From Pseudooceanicola sp. HF7 (lineage in GTDB: Bacteria; Pseudomonadota; Alphaproteobacteria; Rhodobacterales; Rhodobacteraceae), in the NCBI RefSeq assembly GCF_011806405.1, contig NZ_JAATOW010000045.1, positions 1 through 32,519 of the forward strand: a DNA stretch of 32,519 bases, written 5' to 3'. The notes under the pieces were generated by a model. It saw only the letters and a program-made list of their open reading frames with translations, had not been told where the DNA came from and made no database searches. Below are positions 8,296 to 18,680 of this stretch, in pieces. The position numbers and the translations under genes were made by a program. Each line of letters begins with the position of its first letter. The first letter of the stretch is position 1.

Positions 8296-9747
8296 ATGGT
8301 TTCGCGAGTGATTCCCGTCGATACGTTCGACCTGGTCATTTTCGGCGGCACGGGCGACCTTGCCCGCCGCAAGATCCTGCCCGCGCTTTACCGCCGGTTC
8401 GTCTCTGGCCAGATGGAGGGCGAAAGCCGCATCATCGGGGCCGCGCGATCGGAGCATAGCAAGGAAGAATTCCAGCAGATCATCGCCGATGCGATCAAGG
8501 AATTCGATGCCAAGGCCTATGACAAGGACCTCGTGGCAGAGTTCGTCTCTCACCTCGATTACGTCCATGTCGATGCGCTTGGCGAAGAGGGCTGGCAGAC
8601 GCTGGCCGAAAAGCTGGAAGGCGACCGGGTCAAGGCCTTCTACTTCTCCGTCGCGCCCAGCCTCTTTGGCGCCTTGGCCGAACGGCTGCGCACCAACGGG
8701 CTGGCCGATCAGAACACCCGCATCGTGGTCGAAAAACCCTTTGGTCACGACCTGGCCTCGGCCCGGGCGCTGAACCAGGACCTGGCAGAGCATTTCGACG
8801 AAAGCCAGATCTACCGGATCGACCATTACCTGGGCAAGGAAACGGTGCAGAACCTCATGGCGGTCCGCTTCGGCAACATGCTGTTCGAACCGCTCTGGAA
8901 CGCGCAATACGTCGATCACATCCAGATCACCGTTGCCGAAACCGTGGGCGTCGGCGGGCGCGGCGAATATTACGACAAGTCCGGCGCGATGCGCGACATG
9001 GTGCAGAACCACCTGATGCAGCTACTCTGCCTGATCGCGATGGAGCCGCCCGCACGGTTTGAGCCCGATGCCGTCCGCGACGAAAAGCTCAAGGTTATCA
9101 GGGCACTGGAGCCCGTTCCTCATGACGATATCGTGCGCGGGCAATATGCCTCTGCCGGCAAGAACCCGGATTACCTCTCCGACGTGGGCGATCTGACCAG
9201 CCGCACGGAAAGCTTCATCGCCATGAAGGTCAAGATTTCCAACTGGCGGTGGGCGGGGACGCCGCTTTACCTGCGCACGGGCAAGAAACTGCGGGCGCGC
9301 ACCTCGGAAATCGCGGTGGTCTTCAAGGAGACGCCGCATTCGATCTTCGGGCCGGAAAGCGGCAGCCACCGCAACATCCTGACCATCCGCCTGCAGCCGA
9401 ACGAAGGCATGGACCTGGGCGTGACGATCAAGGAACCGGGGCCGGGCGGGATGCGCCTGGTCGACGTGCCGCTCGACATGACCTTCGCCGACGCGCTTGG
9501 CCCGGATGCCGAGGACGTGCCGGACGCCTATGAACGGCTGATCATGGATGTGATCCGGGGCAACCAGACCCTGTTCATGCGCGGGGACGAGGTCGAGGCC
9601 GCCTGGGCCTGGGCCGACCCGATCATCGACGGCTGGGAGACGCGCGGCGACAGGCCGTTCGCCTATGACCAGGGATCGACCGGCCCGGAAGAAAGCATGA
9701 TGCTGATGCACAAGGACGGACGCCGCTGGCGGGAGATCAAGGCATGA
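8296..9747 (+). CDS. zwf: Glucose-6-phosphate 1-dehydrogenase
   Basis: The 483-residue protein has the NADP-binding fingerprint FGGTGDLARRK (16-26). It also has VEKPFGHD (about 144-151) and the active-site signature RIDHYLGKE (174-182), with catalytic His177 and Lys181. It oxidises glucose-6-phosphate to 6-phosphogluconolactone and feeds the Entner-Doudoroff and pentose phosphate pathways. AAGGAG six bases before ATG 8296 fixes the start; the open frame upstream to 8200 is unlike the family. Its last codon overlaps pgl by four bases (ATGA), and pgi follows, forming a zwf-pgl-pgi operon known from Rhodobacter relatives. The 281-base upstream region holds short inverted repeats at 8163-8178 and 8180-8191. 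Confidence 0.98.
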   Translation: MVSRVIPVDTFDLVIFGGTGDLARRKILPALYRRFVSGQMEGESRIIGAARSEHSKEEFQQIIADAIKEFDAKAYDKDLVAEFVSHLDYVHVDALGEEGWQTLAEKLEGDRVKAFYFSVAPSLFGALAERLRTNGLADQNTRIVVEKPFGHDLASARALNQDLAEHFDESQIYRIDHYLGKETVQNLMAVRFGNMLFEPLWNAQYVDHIQITVAETVGVGGRGEYYDKSGAMRDMVQNHLMQLLCLIAMEPPARFEPDAVRDEKLKVIRALEPVPHDDIVRGQYASAGKNPDYLSDVGDLTSRTESFIAMKVKISNWRWAGTPLYLRTGKKLRARTSEIAVVFKETPHSIFGPESGSHRNILTIRLQPNEGMDLGVTIKEPGPGGMRLVDVPLDMTFADALGPDAEDVPDAYERLIMDVIRGNQTLFMRGDEVEAAWAWADPIIDGWETRGDRPFAYDQGSTGPEESMMLMHKDGRRWREIKA

Positions 9748-10415
9748 ATTTCCAGGAATACCCCGATCGGGACATGATGGCGCTCAGCCTGGCCGATACG
9801 CTTGCGGGCGAATTGGGCGCAGCCTTGCGTCACGAGGAGCGCGTGACCTTCTCCGTGCCCGGCGGCACGACGCCGGGGCCGATCTTCGATGCGTTGACCT
9901 CGGTCAAGCTGGACTGGGATCGCGTTGACGTGGTGCTGAATGATGAACGCTGGGTGCCCGAAGACAGCCCGCGCTCCAACACCGGGCTGTTGCGCCGCCG
10001 GCTTTTGTCAGGTCATGCCGCCGCCGCTCGGCTGCTGCCGCTTTACGCCGATGCGCCCGAACCTGAAGGCGCGCTCGAAGCGCTTTCCGAAGCGCTCGCG
10101 CCCCATATGCCGATCAACGTGCTGGTGCTTGGCATGGGCGGGGACATGCACACGGCCTCTCTCTTCCCCGGGGCCGACCGCCTGGAAGAGGCGCTTGCCG
10201 CCGATGCGCCGATCCTGCTGCCGATGCGCGCAGCCGGCGCCGGCGAACCCCGGATCACCATCACCGCGCCTTACCTGAAGGGCGCGCTGTCGACCCATGT
10301 GATCATCACCGGCCCGGAGAAACGCGAAGCGCTTGAGCGCGCGCGCAGCCTGCCGCCGGAAGAAGCCCCGATTGCCGCCGTGCTGGCCGCGGCCACGGTC
10401 CACTGGGCCGAGTAA
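9744..10415 (+). CDS. pgl: 6-phosphogluconolactonase
   Basis: The 223-residue protein shows the SugI/NagB-like fold markers VPGGTTPGPIF (38-48), LNDERWVPEDSPRSN (65-79) and GMGGDMHTASLFPGA (130-144). The last corresponds to the DevB/Pgl active-site loop, usually G-M-G-x-D-G-H-T; the catalytic His is kept and the preceding Gly is Met here. It hydrolyses 6-phosphogluconolactone, the product of Zwf. The ATGA overlap with zwf implies translational coupling. The length is typical for bacterial DevB-type Pgl. Confidence 0.95.
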   Translation: MNFQEYPDRDMMALSLADTLAGELGAALRHEERVTFSVPGGTTPGPIFDALTSVKLDWDRVDVVLNDERWVPEDSPRSNTGLLRRRLLSGHAAAARLLPLYADAPEPEGALEALSEALAPHMPINVLVLGMGGDMHTASLFPGADRLEEALAADAPILLPMRAAGAGEPRITITAPYLKGALSTHVIITGPEKREALERARSLPPEEAPIAAVLAAATVHWAE

Positions 10416-10475
10416 ACGCGCCGAACAGATTTAAGTTTGAATTGTAACCCATTGCTCTGAAAAGGAGTTTAGACG

Positions 10476-12080
10476 ATGTGGGAACAGGTTTCCTCGCTGG
10501 CCGATGAGCTGCGCGACCGCTCCATTCTTGACCTCTTTGCCCAGGACCCGGACCGTTTCAGCCGCTTTTCGGTGCGGGCCGATGACCTGCTGTTCGACTT
10601 CTCCAAGACCAGCATCGACCAGCAGGTGCTTACGGCTCTCATCGCGCTGACAGAGGCCGTGGATCTGCCCGCCAAGCGCGCGGCGATGTTCACCGGTGAG
10701 AAGATCAATGAAACCGAAGGCCGCGCGGTCCTGCACACGGCCTTGCGCAACCTCGATGGCACGCCGGTCATGGTCGATGGCCATGACGTCATGCCCGAGG
10801 TGCTGGACACCCTTGATCGGATGGAGGCTTTCGCCACCGCGCTGCGCGACGGCAGCTTTACCGGGCAGGGTGGCGCGATCACAGATGTGGTCAATATCGG
10901 CATCGGCGGATCTGACCTGGGTCCGGTCATGGCGAACCTGGCGCTGGCACCTTATTGCGACGGGCCCAGGGTGCATTTCGTCTCCAACGTGGATGGCGCG
11001 CATGTGCATGACGTGCTGGCGGGTCTGAACCCGGAAACCACGCTGGTCATCGTCGCTTCCAAGACCCTGACCACGATCGAGACGATGACCAACGCCGAAA
11101 CCGCGCGCAAGTGGATGGCGGCCAAGGTCAGCGACACCGGCGCGCAGTTTGCCGCGCTCAGCTCCAATGCCGCGGGGGCTGCCGAATGGGGTATCGCGCC
11201 GGACCGTGTCTTCGGCTTCCAGGACTGGGTTGGCGGGCGCTATTCCATGTGGGGGCCCATTGGCCTGCCGATCATGATCGCCGTGGGGCCTGAAAACTTC
11301 CGCGCCTTCCTCTCCGGCGCGCAGGCGATGGACAAGCATTTCCGCGACGCTCCGGTCGAAGAGAACCTCCCGGTCCTGCTGGCCCTCGTCGGCATCTGGC
11401 ACAACCAGGGCCTGGGCCATGCCACCCGCGCCGTGCTGCCCTATGAACAACGCCTGCTGCGCCTGCCGGCCTACCTTCAGCAGCTCGAGATGGAGAGCAA
11501 CGGCAAGCGCGTCTCCATGGATGGCGGCCCGTTGCCCGTGGACTCTGGCCCCATCGTCTGGGGGGAGCCGGGCACCAACGGCCAGCACGCCTTTTACCAG
11601 CTGATCCACCAGGGCACCCGCATCGTGCCCTGTGAATTCATGGCCGGTATCGAAGGGCATGAGCCCGACCTGGCCCATCAGCACGACCTGCTGCTGGCCA
11701 ATTGCCTGGCCCAATCCGAAGCCCTGCTGACCGGGCGCTCGCTGGAAGAGGCGACGGGCCTGATGGAACAGGCCGGGTTCGAGGGCGATGAACTGGCCCG
11801 CCAGGCGGCCCACCGTGTCTTCCCGGGCAATCGCCCCTCCACCACGCTGCTTTACCCCAAGCTCACGCCCTTCGTGCTGGGTCAGATCGTGGCGCTTTAC
11901 GAACACCGCGTCTTTGTCGAAGGGGTGGTGCTGGGCATCAACTCATTCGATCAATGGGGCGTGGAGCTGGGCAAGGAACTGGCCAAGACTCTCACCCCGA
12001 TCCTTGCGGGCGAGCAGGGCACAGAGGGCAAGGACGGCTCCACTGCCGGGCTGATCGCCGCGATCCGCGCAGGGACCTGA
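10476..12080 (+). CDS. pgi: Glucose-6-phosphate isomerase
   Basis: The 534-residue protein contains [14 protein letters not shown], the sugar-phosphate isomerase region [10 protein letters not shown], and the C-terminal signature [14 protein letters not shown] (487-500) with the catalytic Lys500. It interconverts glucose-6-phosphate and fructose-6-phosphate. AAGGAG lies eight bases upstream of the ATG. It follows pgl by 60 bases and is likely cotranscribed. In organisms that use the Entner-Doudoroff pathway it returns fructose-6-phosphate carbon to Zwf. Length is slightly short but within the family range. Confidence 0.98.
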   Translation: MWEQVSSLADELRDRSILDLFAQDPDRFSRFSVRADDLLFDFSKTSIDQQVLTALIALTEAVDLPAKRAAMFTGEKINETEGRAVLHTALRNLDGTPVMVDGHDVMPEVLDTLDRMEAFATALRDGSFTGQGGAITDVVNIGIGGSDLGPVMANLALAPYCDGPRVHFVSNVDGAHVHDVLAGLNPETTLVIVASKTLTTIETMTNAETARKWMAAKVSDTGAQFAALSSNAAGAAEWGIAPDRVFGFQDWVGGRYSMWGPIGLPIMIAVGPENFRAFLSGAQAMDKHFRDAPVEENLPVLLALVGIWHNQGLGHATRAVLPYEQRLLRLPAYLQQLEMESNGKRVSMDGGPLPVDSGPIVWGEPGTNGQHAFYQLIHQGTRIVPCEFMAGIEGHEPDLAHQHDLLLANCLAQSEALLTGRSLEEATGLMEQAGFEGDELARQAAHRVFPGNRPSTTLLYPKLTPFVLGQIVALYEHRVFVEGVVLGINSFDQWGVELGKELAKTLTPILAGEQGTEGKDGSTAGLIAAIRAGT

Positions 12081-12113
12081 TCCGCCCGCGCGCAGAAAGC
12101 GCACAGAGTGAAA

Positions 12114-12144
12114 GGCGAAGAGACTGCCAGAAAGCCTCTTCGCC
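12114..12144 (+). terminator. Candidate end-of-operon hairpin after pgi
   Basis: GGCGAAGAG (12114-12122) pairs perfectly with CTCTTCGCC (12136-12144) around a 13-base loop, 33 bases after the pgi stop. No T-tract follows. Confidence 0.45.
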
Positions 12145-12217
12145 CGTTGCGCGGCCGTCGGGAAAGGCCCGCAACGCCCTGCCTCGGTGAAGACACGGGG
12201 GGCTAACGGCGAAAGTT

Positions 12218-12661
12218 TCAGCGTGATCCGTCAGGCGCCGCGGGGATGTCGAAACTCGGGTCTGCCAGCACGAAATCCTTGAAGTCAAAGCCGGGCGAAA
12301 CCGTGCAGCCCACAAGCGCCCAGCCCCCCATTGGCCGCGCGGCCTGCCAATAGCCTGGGGGCACGATGACCTGGGGCCGCTCGCCCGCCGCCAGGTCCTT
12401 GCCCAGTACATGGGCCTCTGCCGGGCCGGCCTCGGTCGGTGACAGGCGCAGTTCCACGGGCGCGCCGGCATAATGGTGCCAGACCTCTGTCGAGACGATC
12501 TTGTGCCAATGGCTGACCTCGCCTTCCTTCAGCAGGAAATAGATCGCCGTGCCGGTAGGATGCGCGCCCCCCGCCGCCTCGGCGCGCCAGGTTTCCACGT
12601 AGGCGCCGCCCTCCGGGTGCGGGGCAAGGTCAAGCAGGGTGATGATCTCTTCCGGGGTCAT
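12218..12661 (-). CDS. Cupin domain protein, DUF985 (cupin_5) family
   Basis: The 147-residue protein has the DUF985 pattern: LDLAPHPEGGAYVETW near the start, TAIYFLLKEGEVSHWHK in the first cupin strand pair, WHHYAG, then VPPGYWQAARP and GCTVSPGFDFKDF near the end. The paired His residues in SHWHK and the later strands resemble a cupin metal site. The family is small, cytoplasmic and of unproven function, with sugar epimerase-like relatives. AAGAGAGCCGCC precedes the ATG at 12661. It is convergent with pgi and divergent from the EamA gene, so it is probably monocistronic. Confidence 0.88.
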   Translation of the reverse strand: MTPEEIITLLDLAPHPEGGAYVETWRAEAAGGAHPTGTAIYFLLKEGEVSHWHKIVSTEVWHHYAGAPVELRLSPTEAGPAEAHVLGKDLAAGERPQVIVPPGYWQAARPMGGWALVGCTVSPGFDFKDFVLADPSFDIPAAPDGSR

Positions 12662-12890
12662 GGCGGCTCTCTTCTTGGCTTGGTTGGAGGCGGTGGGATA
12701 AGCCGCCTGCGGGCGCGCGCGGCGCCCGGCTCAGGGCCGCAGGATATCGGCCCGGCGGGCCGGTGCAATCCCGGTCAAGCCAGCAGGGGGCAAACCCGCA
12801 CTCACTCCCAATCACGCGCCTTCCCGTTGGACTTCCCCCGCTGAAACCGGTGATATGGCCCGGTTGCCCCAGTTTCGGAGAATGCTTCAG

Positions 12891-13823
12891 ATGCCGGCCC
12901 CCAAGGACAACCCCCTGACACCAGAGGGGTACAGGCCGAACCAGATCCTCGCCGGCTTCCTGTGGATGTGTGCCTCTGCCATCGGCACGGGCTCCATGGC
13001 TGTTCTGGCGCGGGAAATGGCCCTGCATGGCAGCCATCCGTTCCAGAATGCCTTCCTGCGTGCCGCGGTGGGGCTGGTGCTCATCCTGCCGCTTCTGCGC
13101 CACCAGAGGGTGTCATTGCGCCCGACCCAGCCGCGCCTGATGTTCCTGCGCGCCGCGCTGGCCGCCGTGCCGCTCACCTGCACCTTCTATGCCTCTGCCA
13201 AGATCCCGCTGGCCCAGGTCTCTGCCATTGCCTTTGCCGCGCCGATCCTTGTCGTGGTGCTCTCCGTGCTGATCCTGCATGAAAGGGTCTACCTGCGCCG
13301 CTGGATCGCGGTGGCCATCGGCTTTGCCGGCATGATTGCCATCCTGCGGCCCGGGTCAGCCGCGTTCGAGCTGGGCACGCTGGTGGCGGCCTTCGGCGCC
13401 TGCGCCATGGCCGGGGTGACGCTCTGCGTGCGCCTGCTGGGGCGGACGGAGCCGGCAGAGCGGATGGTCTTCTGGGCGACCACCGGCCAGTTTTTGTTTA
13501 TCCTGCCGCTGGCGCTGTCGGTCTGGACCTGGCCCGGTGGCACGGTGATCCTGCTGGCGATCGGAACCGGGTTCTGCGGCACGCTGGGGCAGTACGGCCT
13601 GACCCGCGCCCTGCAATCGGCAGAGGCCTCTGTCATCTCGCCGCTGACCTACCTGCGGTTGCCCTATGTCGCGCTCATGGCGTTCTTCCTTTACGGAGAG
13701 ATTCCAGATGCATGGACGCTGATCGGCGCGGCGGTGATCATCGCCTCGGCGCTCTACATCACGCACCGCGAACGCGCCCGCAAGGGCAAGGCTGCCGTGC
13801 CGGTTCAGGCGCCGCCAAGCTAG
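12891..13823 (+). CDS. EamA-family (DMT superfamily) transporter
   Basis: The 310-residue protein has about ten hydrophobic segments arranged as two EamA repeats (about 20-145 and 160-295). Typical landmarks are FLRAAVGLVLILPLL, FYASAKIPLAQVSAIAFAAPI and ASVISPLTYLRLPYVALMAF. Such inner-membrane permeases export metabolites or amino acids; no substrate can be assigned here. I chose ATG 12891 because CGGAG sits ten bases upstream. Two in-frame ATGs at 12855 and 12882 have no well-spaced ribosome binding site. The C-terminus ends in a basic cytoplasmic tail. Confidence 0.88.
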   Translation: MPAPKDNPLTPEGYRPNQILAGFLWMCASAIGTGSMAVLAREMALHGSHPFQNAFLRAAVGLVLILPLLRHQRVSLRPTQPRLMFLRAALAAVPLTCTFYASAKIPLAQVSAIAFAAPILVVVLSVLILHERVYLRRWIAVAIGFAGMIAILRPGSAAFELGTLVAAFGACAMAGVTLCVRLLGRTEPAERMVFWATTGQFLFILPLALSVWTWPGGTVILLAIGTGFCGTLGQYGLTRALQSAEASVISPLTYLRLPYVALMAFFLYGEIPDAWTLIGAAVIIASALYITHRERARKGKAAVPVQAPPS

Positions 13824-13921
13824 GTGGGCAGGGCGGCGTCACGCGCTGCTGGCAGGGGGCACCGCGCAACCCTGCGGCGACAGGCAATCGAAGGCCTGCC
13901 GAAAAATTTTGCACTTTCTCA

Positions 13922-13946
13922 GGAACAACTACGCGCACCCAACGTT
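13922..13946 (+). promoter_or_regulatory. EcfG-type general stress response promoter
   Basis: GGAAC (13922-13926) and CGTT (13943-13946) are separated by exactly 16 bases. This matches the alphaproteobacterial EcfG sigma factor consensus GGAAC-N16/17-CGTT. It lies 31 bases before the PRC-barrel start codon. A by-eye scan of GGAAC/GTTCC sites elsewhere in the window gave no second clean match. Confidence 0.7.
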
Positions 13947-13977
13947 GTGTGGATGAAGCAAATATGGAGATAACCAC

Positions 13978-14490
13978 ATGACCTTTCGTACTTTTCTGAG
14001 CGCTACCGCCATTTCTGCCATTGCTGCAACCGGCGCCCTCGCGCAGTCCGACGGTGCAGCGGATATGTCCACCGACACCGAGATGACCCAATCGGCTGAA
14101 ACCTCCGACATGGCGTCCCACGACAACATGTCCTCCCATGAGATGGGCGACGCGAAGCTGATCCGCACCCGCGACATCACCGGTGGCACGATCTACACCA
14201 TGAACGAAGCCGACGACGAATGGTCGATGGACACCAGCTATGACGCCGTTGGCGACGACTGGAACGACATCGGCGAGATCGAAGACGTCGTGCTCGACTC
14301 CTCCGGTCAGATGATCGGCGTGGTTGGTGAAATCGGTGGTTTCCTGGACATCGCGGACAAACACGTGATGATCCCCGTCAGCAACGTGCGCCTCGTGCCC
14401 GTCGATGACGAGAAATACGCCCTGGTCACCAACCAGAGCGAAGAAGAGCTGGAACAGCTGGAAGAAGTCGATGAAGGCTTCTGGGACTAA
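13978..14490 (+). CDS. Secreted acidic PRC-barrel domain protein
   Basis: The 170-residue protein starts with a Sec signal peptide (MTFRTFLSATAISAIAATGA, likely cleaved after ALA at 20-22). A Ser/Asp/Met-rich linker (about 24-58) follows, then a PRC-barrel domain (about 60-145) with IGEIEDVVLDSSGQMIGVV and the LDIADKHVMIPVSNV strand region. The tail is strongly acidic (EEELEQLEEVDEGFWD). Secreted PRC-barrel proteins are common in alphaproteobacteria; their role in the periplasm is mostly unknown. GGAG eight bases before the ATG is the ribosome binding site. The EcfG-type promoter upstream implies induction in the general stress response, and a strong terminator follows. Confidence 0.88.
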   Translation: MTFRTFLSATAISAIAATGALAQSDGAADMSTDTEMTQSAETSDMASHDNMSSHEMGDAKLIRTRDITGGTIYTMNEADDEWSMDTSYDAVGDDWNDIGEIEDVVLDSSGQMIGVVGEIGGFLDIADKHVMIPVSNVRLVPVDDEKYALVTNQSEEELEQLEEVDEGFWD

Positions 14491-14576
14491 TCCCCAGCCG
14501 GTTTGAACACAGTTTTGAACCTGTCTGCCTGACCCCTGCCTGACAGTCCCCGTGCCCGGCAGGGCGATCCAGACAA

Positions 14577-14605
14577 GAAAGCCCGGAGCATCGCTCCGGG
14601 CTTTC
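14577..14605. terminator. Bidirectional terminator between the PRC-barrel gene and eno
   Basis: A 9-bp GC-rich stem GCCCGGAGC/GCTCCGGGC with a 3-base loop is flanked by AAA on the left and TTT on the right. It can therefore end transcripts of the plus-strand PRC-barrel gene and of the convergent eno. Confidence 0.88.
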
Positions 14606-14671
14606 TTCGTTTCAGCATAGGCTTCCATGGCCCGGCCCCCAAGGGCTGGGGCAGGGCTGATGGGGCAGGCC

Positions 14672-15988
<1,317 letters not shown>

Positions 15989-16076
15989 TTAGGGCCTCCC
16001 TCGATGCGAGGAAAGGGGCCTGTGGCAAGTGTTTGCGTTAAAGCGGGAAATTGGCGCGGATCATGGCGGGCAAGGC

Positions 16077-16140
16077 AGGGGCGCTGCCCCTCTGGCGCCT
16101 TTGGCGCCATTCACCCCGAAGTATTTCCGGCCAGATGAAA
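16077..16140 (+). repeat. Rhodobacterales-type intergenic repeat with two inverted repeats
   Basis: The stretch holds GGGG-CGCTG-CCCC, then a perfect TGGCGCC-TTT-GGCGCCA hairpin (16093-16109), then CCCCGAAGTATTT and GGCCAGATGAAA. From memory this skeleton resembles an intergenic motif common in Rhodobacteraceae genomes. A diverged relative lies in the opposite orientation at 25701-25745. Function is unknown; I did not search for copies. Confidence 0.55.
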
Positions 16141-16155
16141 GGGATCCCGGCGGGA

Positions 16156-16575
16156 TCAGTCCTTCTTGATCGGGACGCCGTAGAGCTCCAGCTTGTGGCC
16201 GGTGAGGCGATAGCCGAGCTTGGCGGCGATCTTTTCCTGCAGGGCCTCGATCTCGGGATCGACGAATTCGATCACCTTGCCGGTGGCAAGATCGATCAGG
16301 TGGTCGTGGTGTTCGCGTTCGGCATCCTCGTAGCGCGAGCGCCCGTCGCCGAAATCGACCTTTTCCAGGATGCCCGCTTCCTCGAAGAGCTTGACGGTGC
16401 GATAGACCGTGGCAAGGGAGATCCGCGGATCCAGCGCATTGGCCCGCGCGTGCAGTTCTTCGACGTCAGGGTGGTCGCGCGCCGTATCCAGCACGCCGGA
16501 GATCACCCGGCGCTGTTCGGTCATGCGCAGGCCGGACGCTTCGCATCGGGTCTGGATCGTGTCTTTCTTGGGCAT
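16156..16575 (-). CDS. Fur-family metalloregulator (Fur/Mur type)
   Basis: The 139-residue protein has a winged-helix domain with the recognition helix ISLATVYRTVKLFEEAG (52-68). The dimerisation domain has metal ligands in HHDHLID (89-95), plus His34 and His127. It lacks the CxxC zinc motifs of many Fur proteins. The HHDHLIDLATGKVIEF stretch is typical of alphaproteobacterial Fur/Mur. In rhizobia and Rhodobacteraceae this type often senses Mn2+ and represses manganese uptake (Mur), while iron control rests with Irr and RirA. It is unlikely to be Irr or Zur by these motifs. Whether Fe or Mn is sensed here is inferred. It lies between guaA and eno on the same strand with long gaps, so it is probably transcribed alone. 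Confidence 0.9.
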   Translation of the reverse strand: MPKKDTIQTRCEASGLRMTEQRRVISGVLDTARDHPDVEELHARANALDPRISLATVYRTVKLFEEAGILEKVDFGDGRSRYEDAEREHHDHLIDLATGKVIEFVDPEIEALQEKIAAKLGYRLTGHKLELYGVPIKKD

Positions 16576-16750
16576 GTGGTCCGCCGCGCTTTTCTCTTGT
16601 GTCAGATTTGCCGCTCCCGGCCCCCGGGGTCAACCGCTGGCAGGCCGGCGGCGGGCTTGGGGCGCGCGGCAGCCGGTTGTCAGCCGGGTTTGCAGGCCCC
16701 GGCTGGGGGGCTAAAGGAAGGGGCGGATCCCGGCGCGCCGCCCTGCCGAG

Positions 16751-16787
16751 ACAGGAAAGACCCCTTCGGGCGAAGGGGTCTTTCTGT
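16751..16787 (-). terminator. Rho-independent terminator of guaA
   Basis: AAAGACCCCTTCG (16756-16768) pairs perfectly with CGAAGGGGTCTTT (16771-16783), extended by ACAG/CTGT, about 60 bases beyond the guaA stop. It has T-tracts on either strand, so it could also block plus-strand transcription. Confidence 0.85.
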
Positions 16788-16843
16788 CAGAACGGCGTTC
16801 CGGGGGGCTTTGCAGTGGATCCCTAGGAGCGGCGCCCCCGGGA

Positions 16844-18415
<1,572 letters not shown>

Positions 18416-18591
18416 GTGCCCGCATTAGTGCGGGGCGGCGAAACGCGCAAGAGAAAGCGGTACCGGAATGCCGCCTTCGCCGCCCATGCGCGCCCGTGAT
18501 GCCCCAGGGATGCGCCCGCCGCGCCCCGGGCGCTCTCAACCCTCCCGTAGGGAAAGTGTCGTATTTTCGTCCCAAGCGACGCAATCCGGCC

Positions 18592-18645
18592 CTTGCGCGA
18601 CCCGCCGGGCCGTTATCAACGGAGAACATCGGACTTGCGCGACCC
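18592..18645. repeat. Pair of 12-bp direct repeats upstream of the MttB-family gene
   Basis: CTTGCGCGACCC occurs at 18592-18603 and again at 18634-18645, a 42-bp offset (four helical turns) placing both on the same DNA face. The second copy ends 35 bases before the MttB-family start codon. A GTCG...CGAC inverted pair lies just upstream (about 18558-18580). This is a candidate operator. Confidence 0.5.
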
Positions 18646-18680
18646 CCATCGTGCGAGTCGCTCGGGCAGGGGAGAAGGTC

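Noticed and set aside
18416-18680. Purine riboswitch upstream of guaA
   Set aside because: No three-way junction with the conserved purine aptamer loops can be seen.
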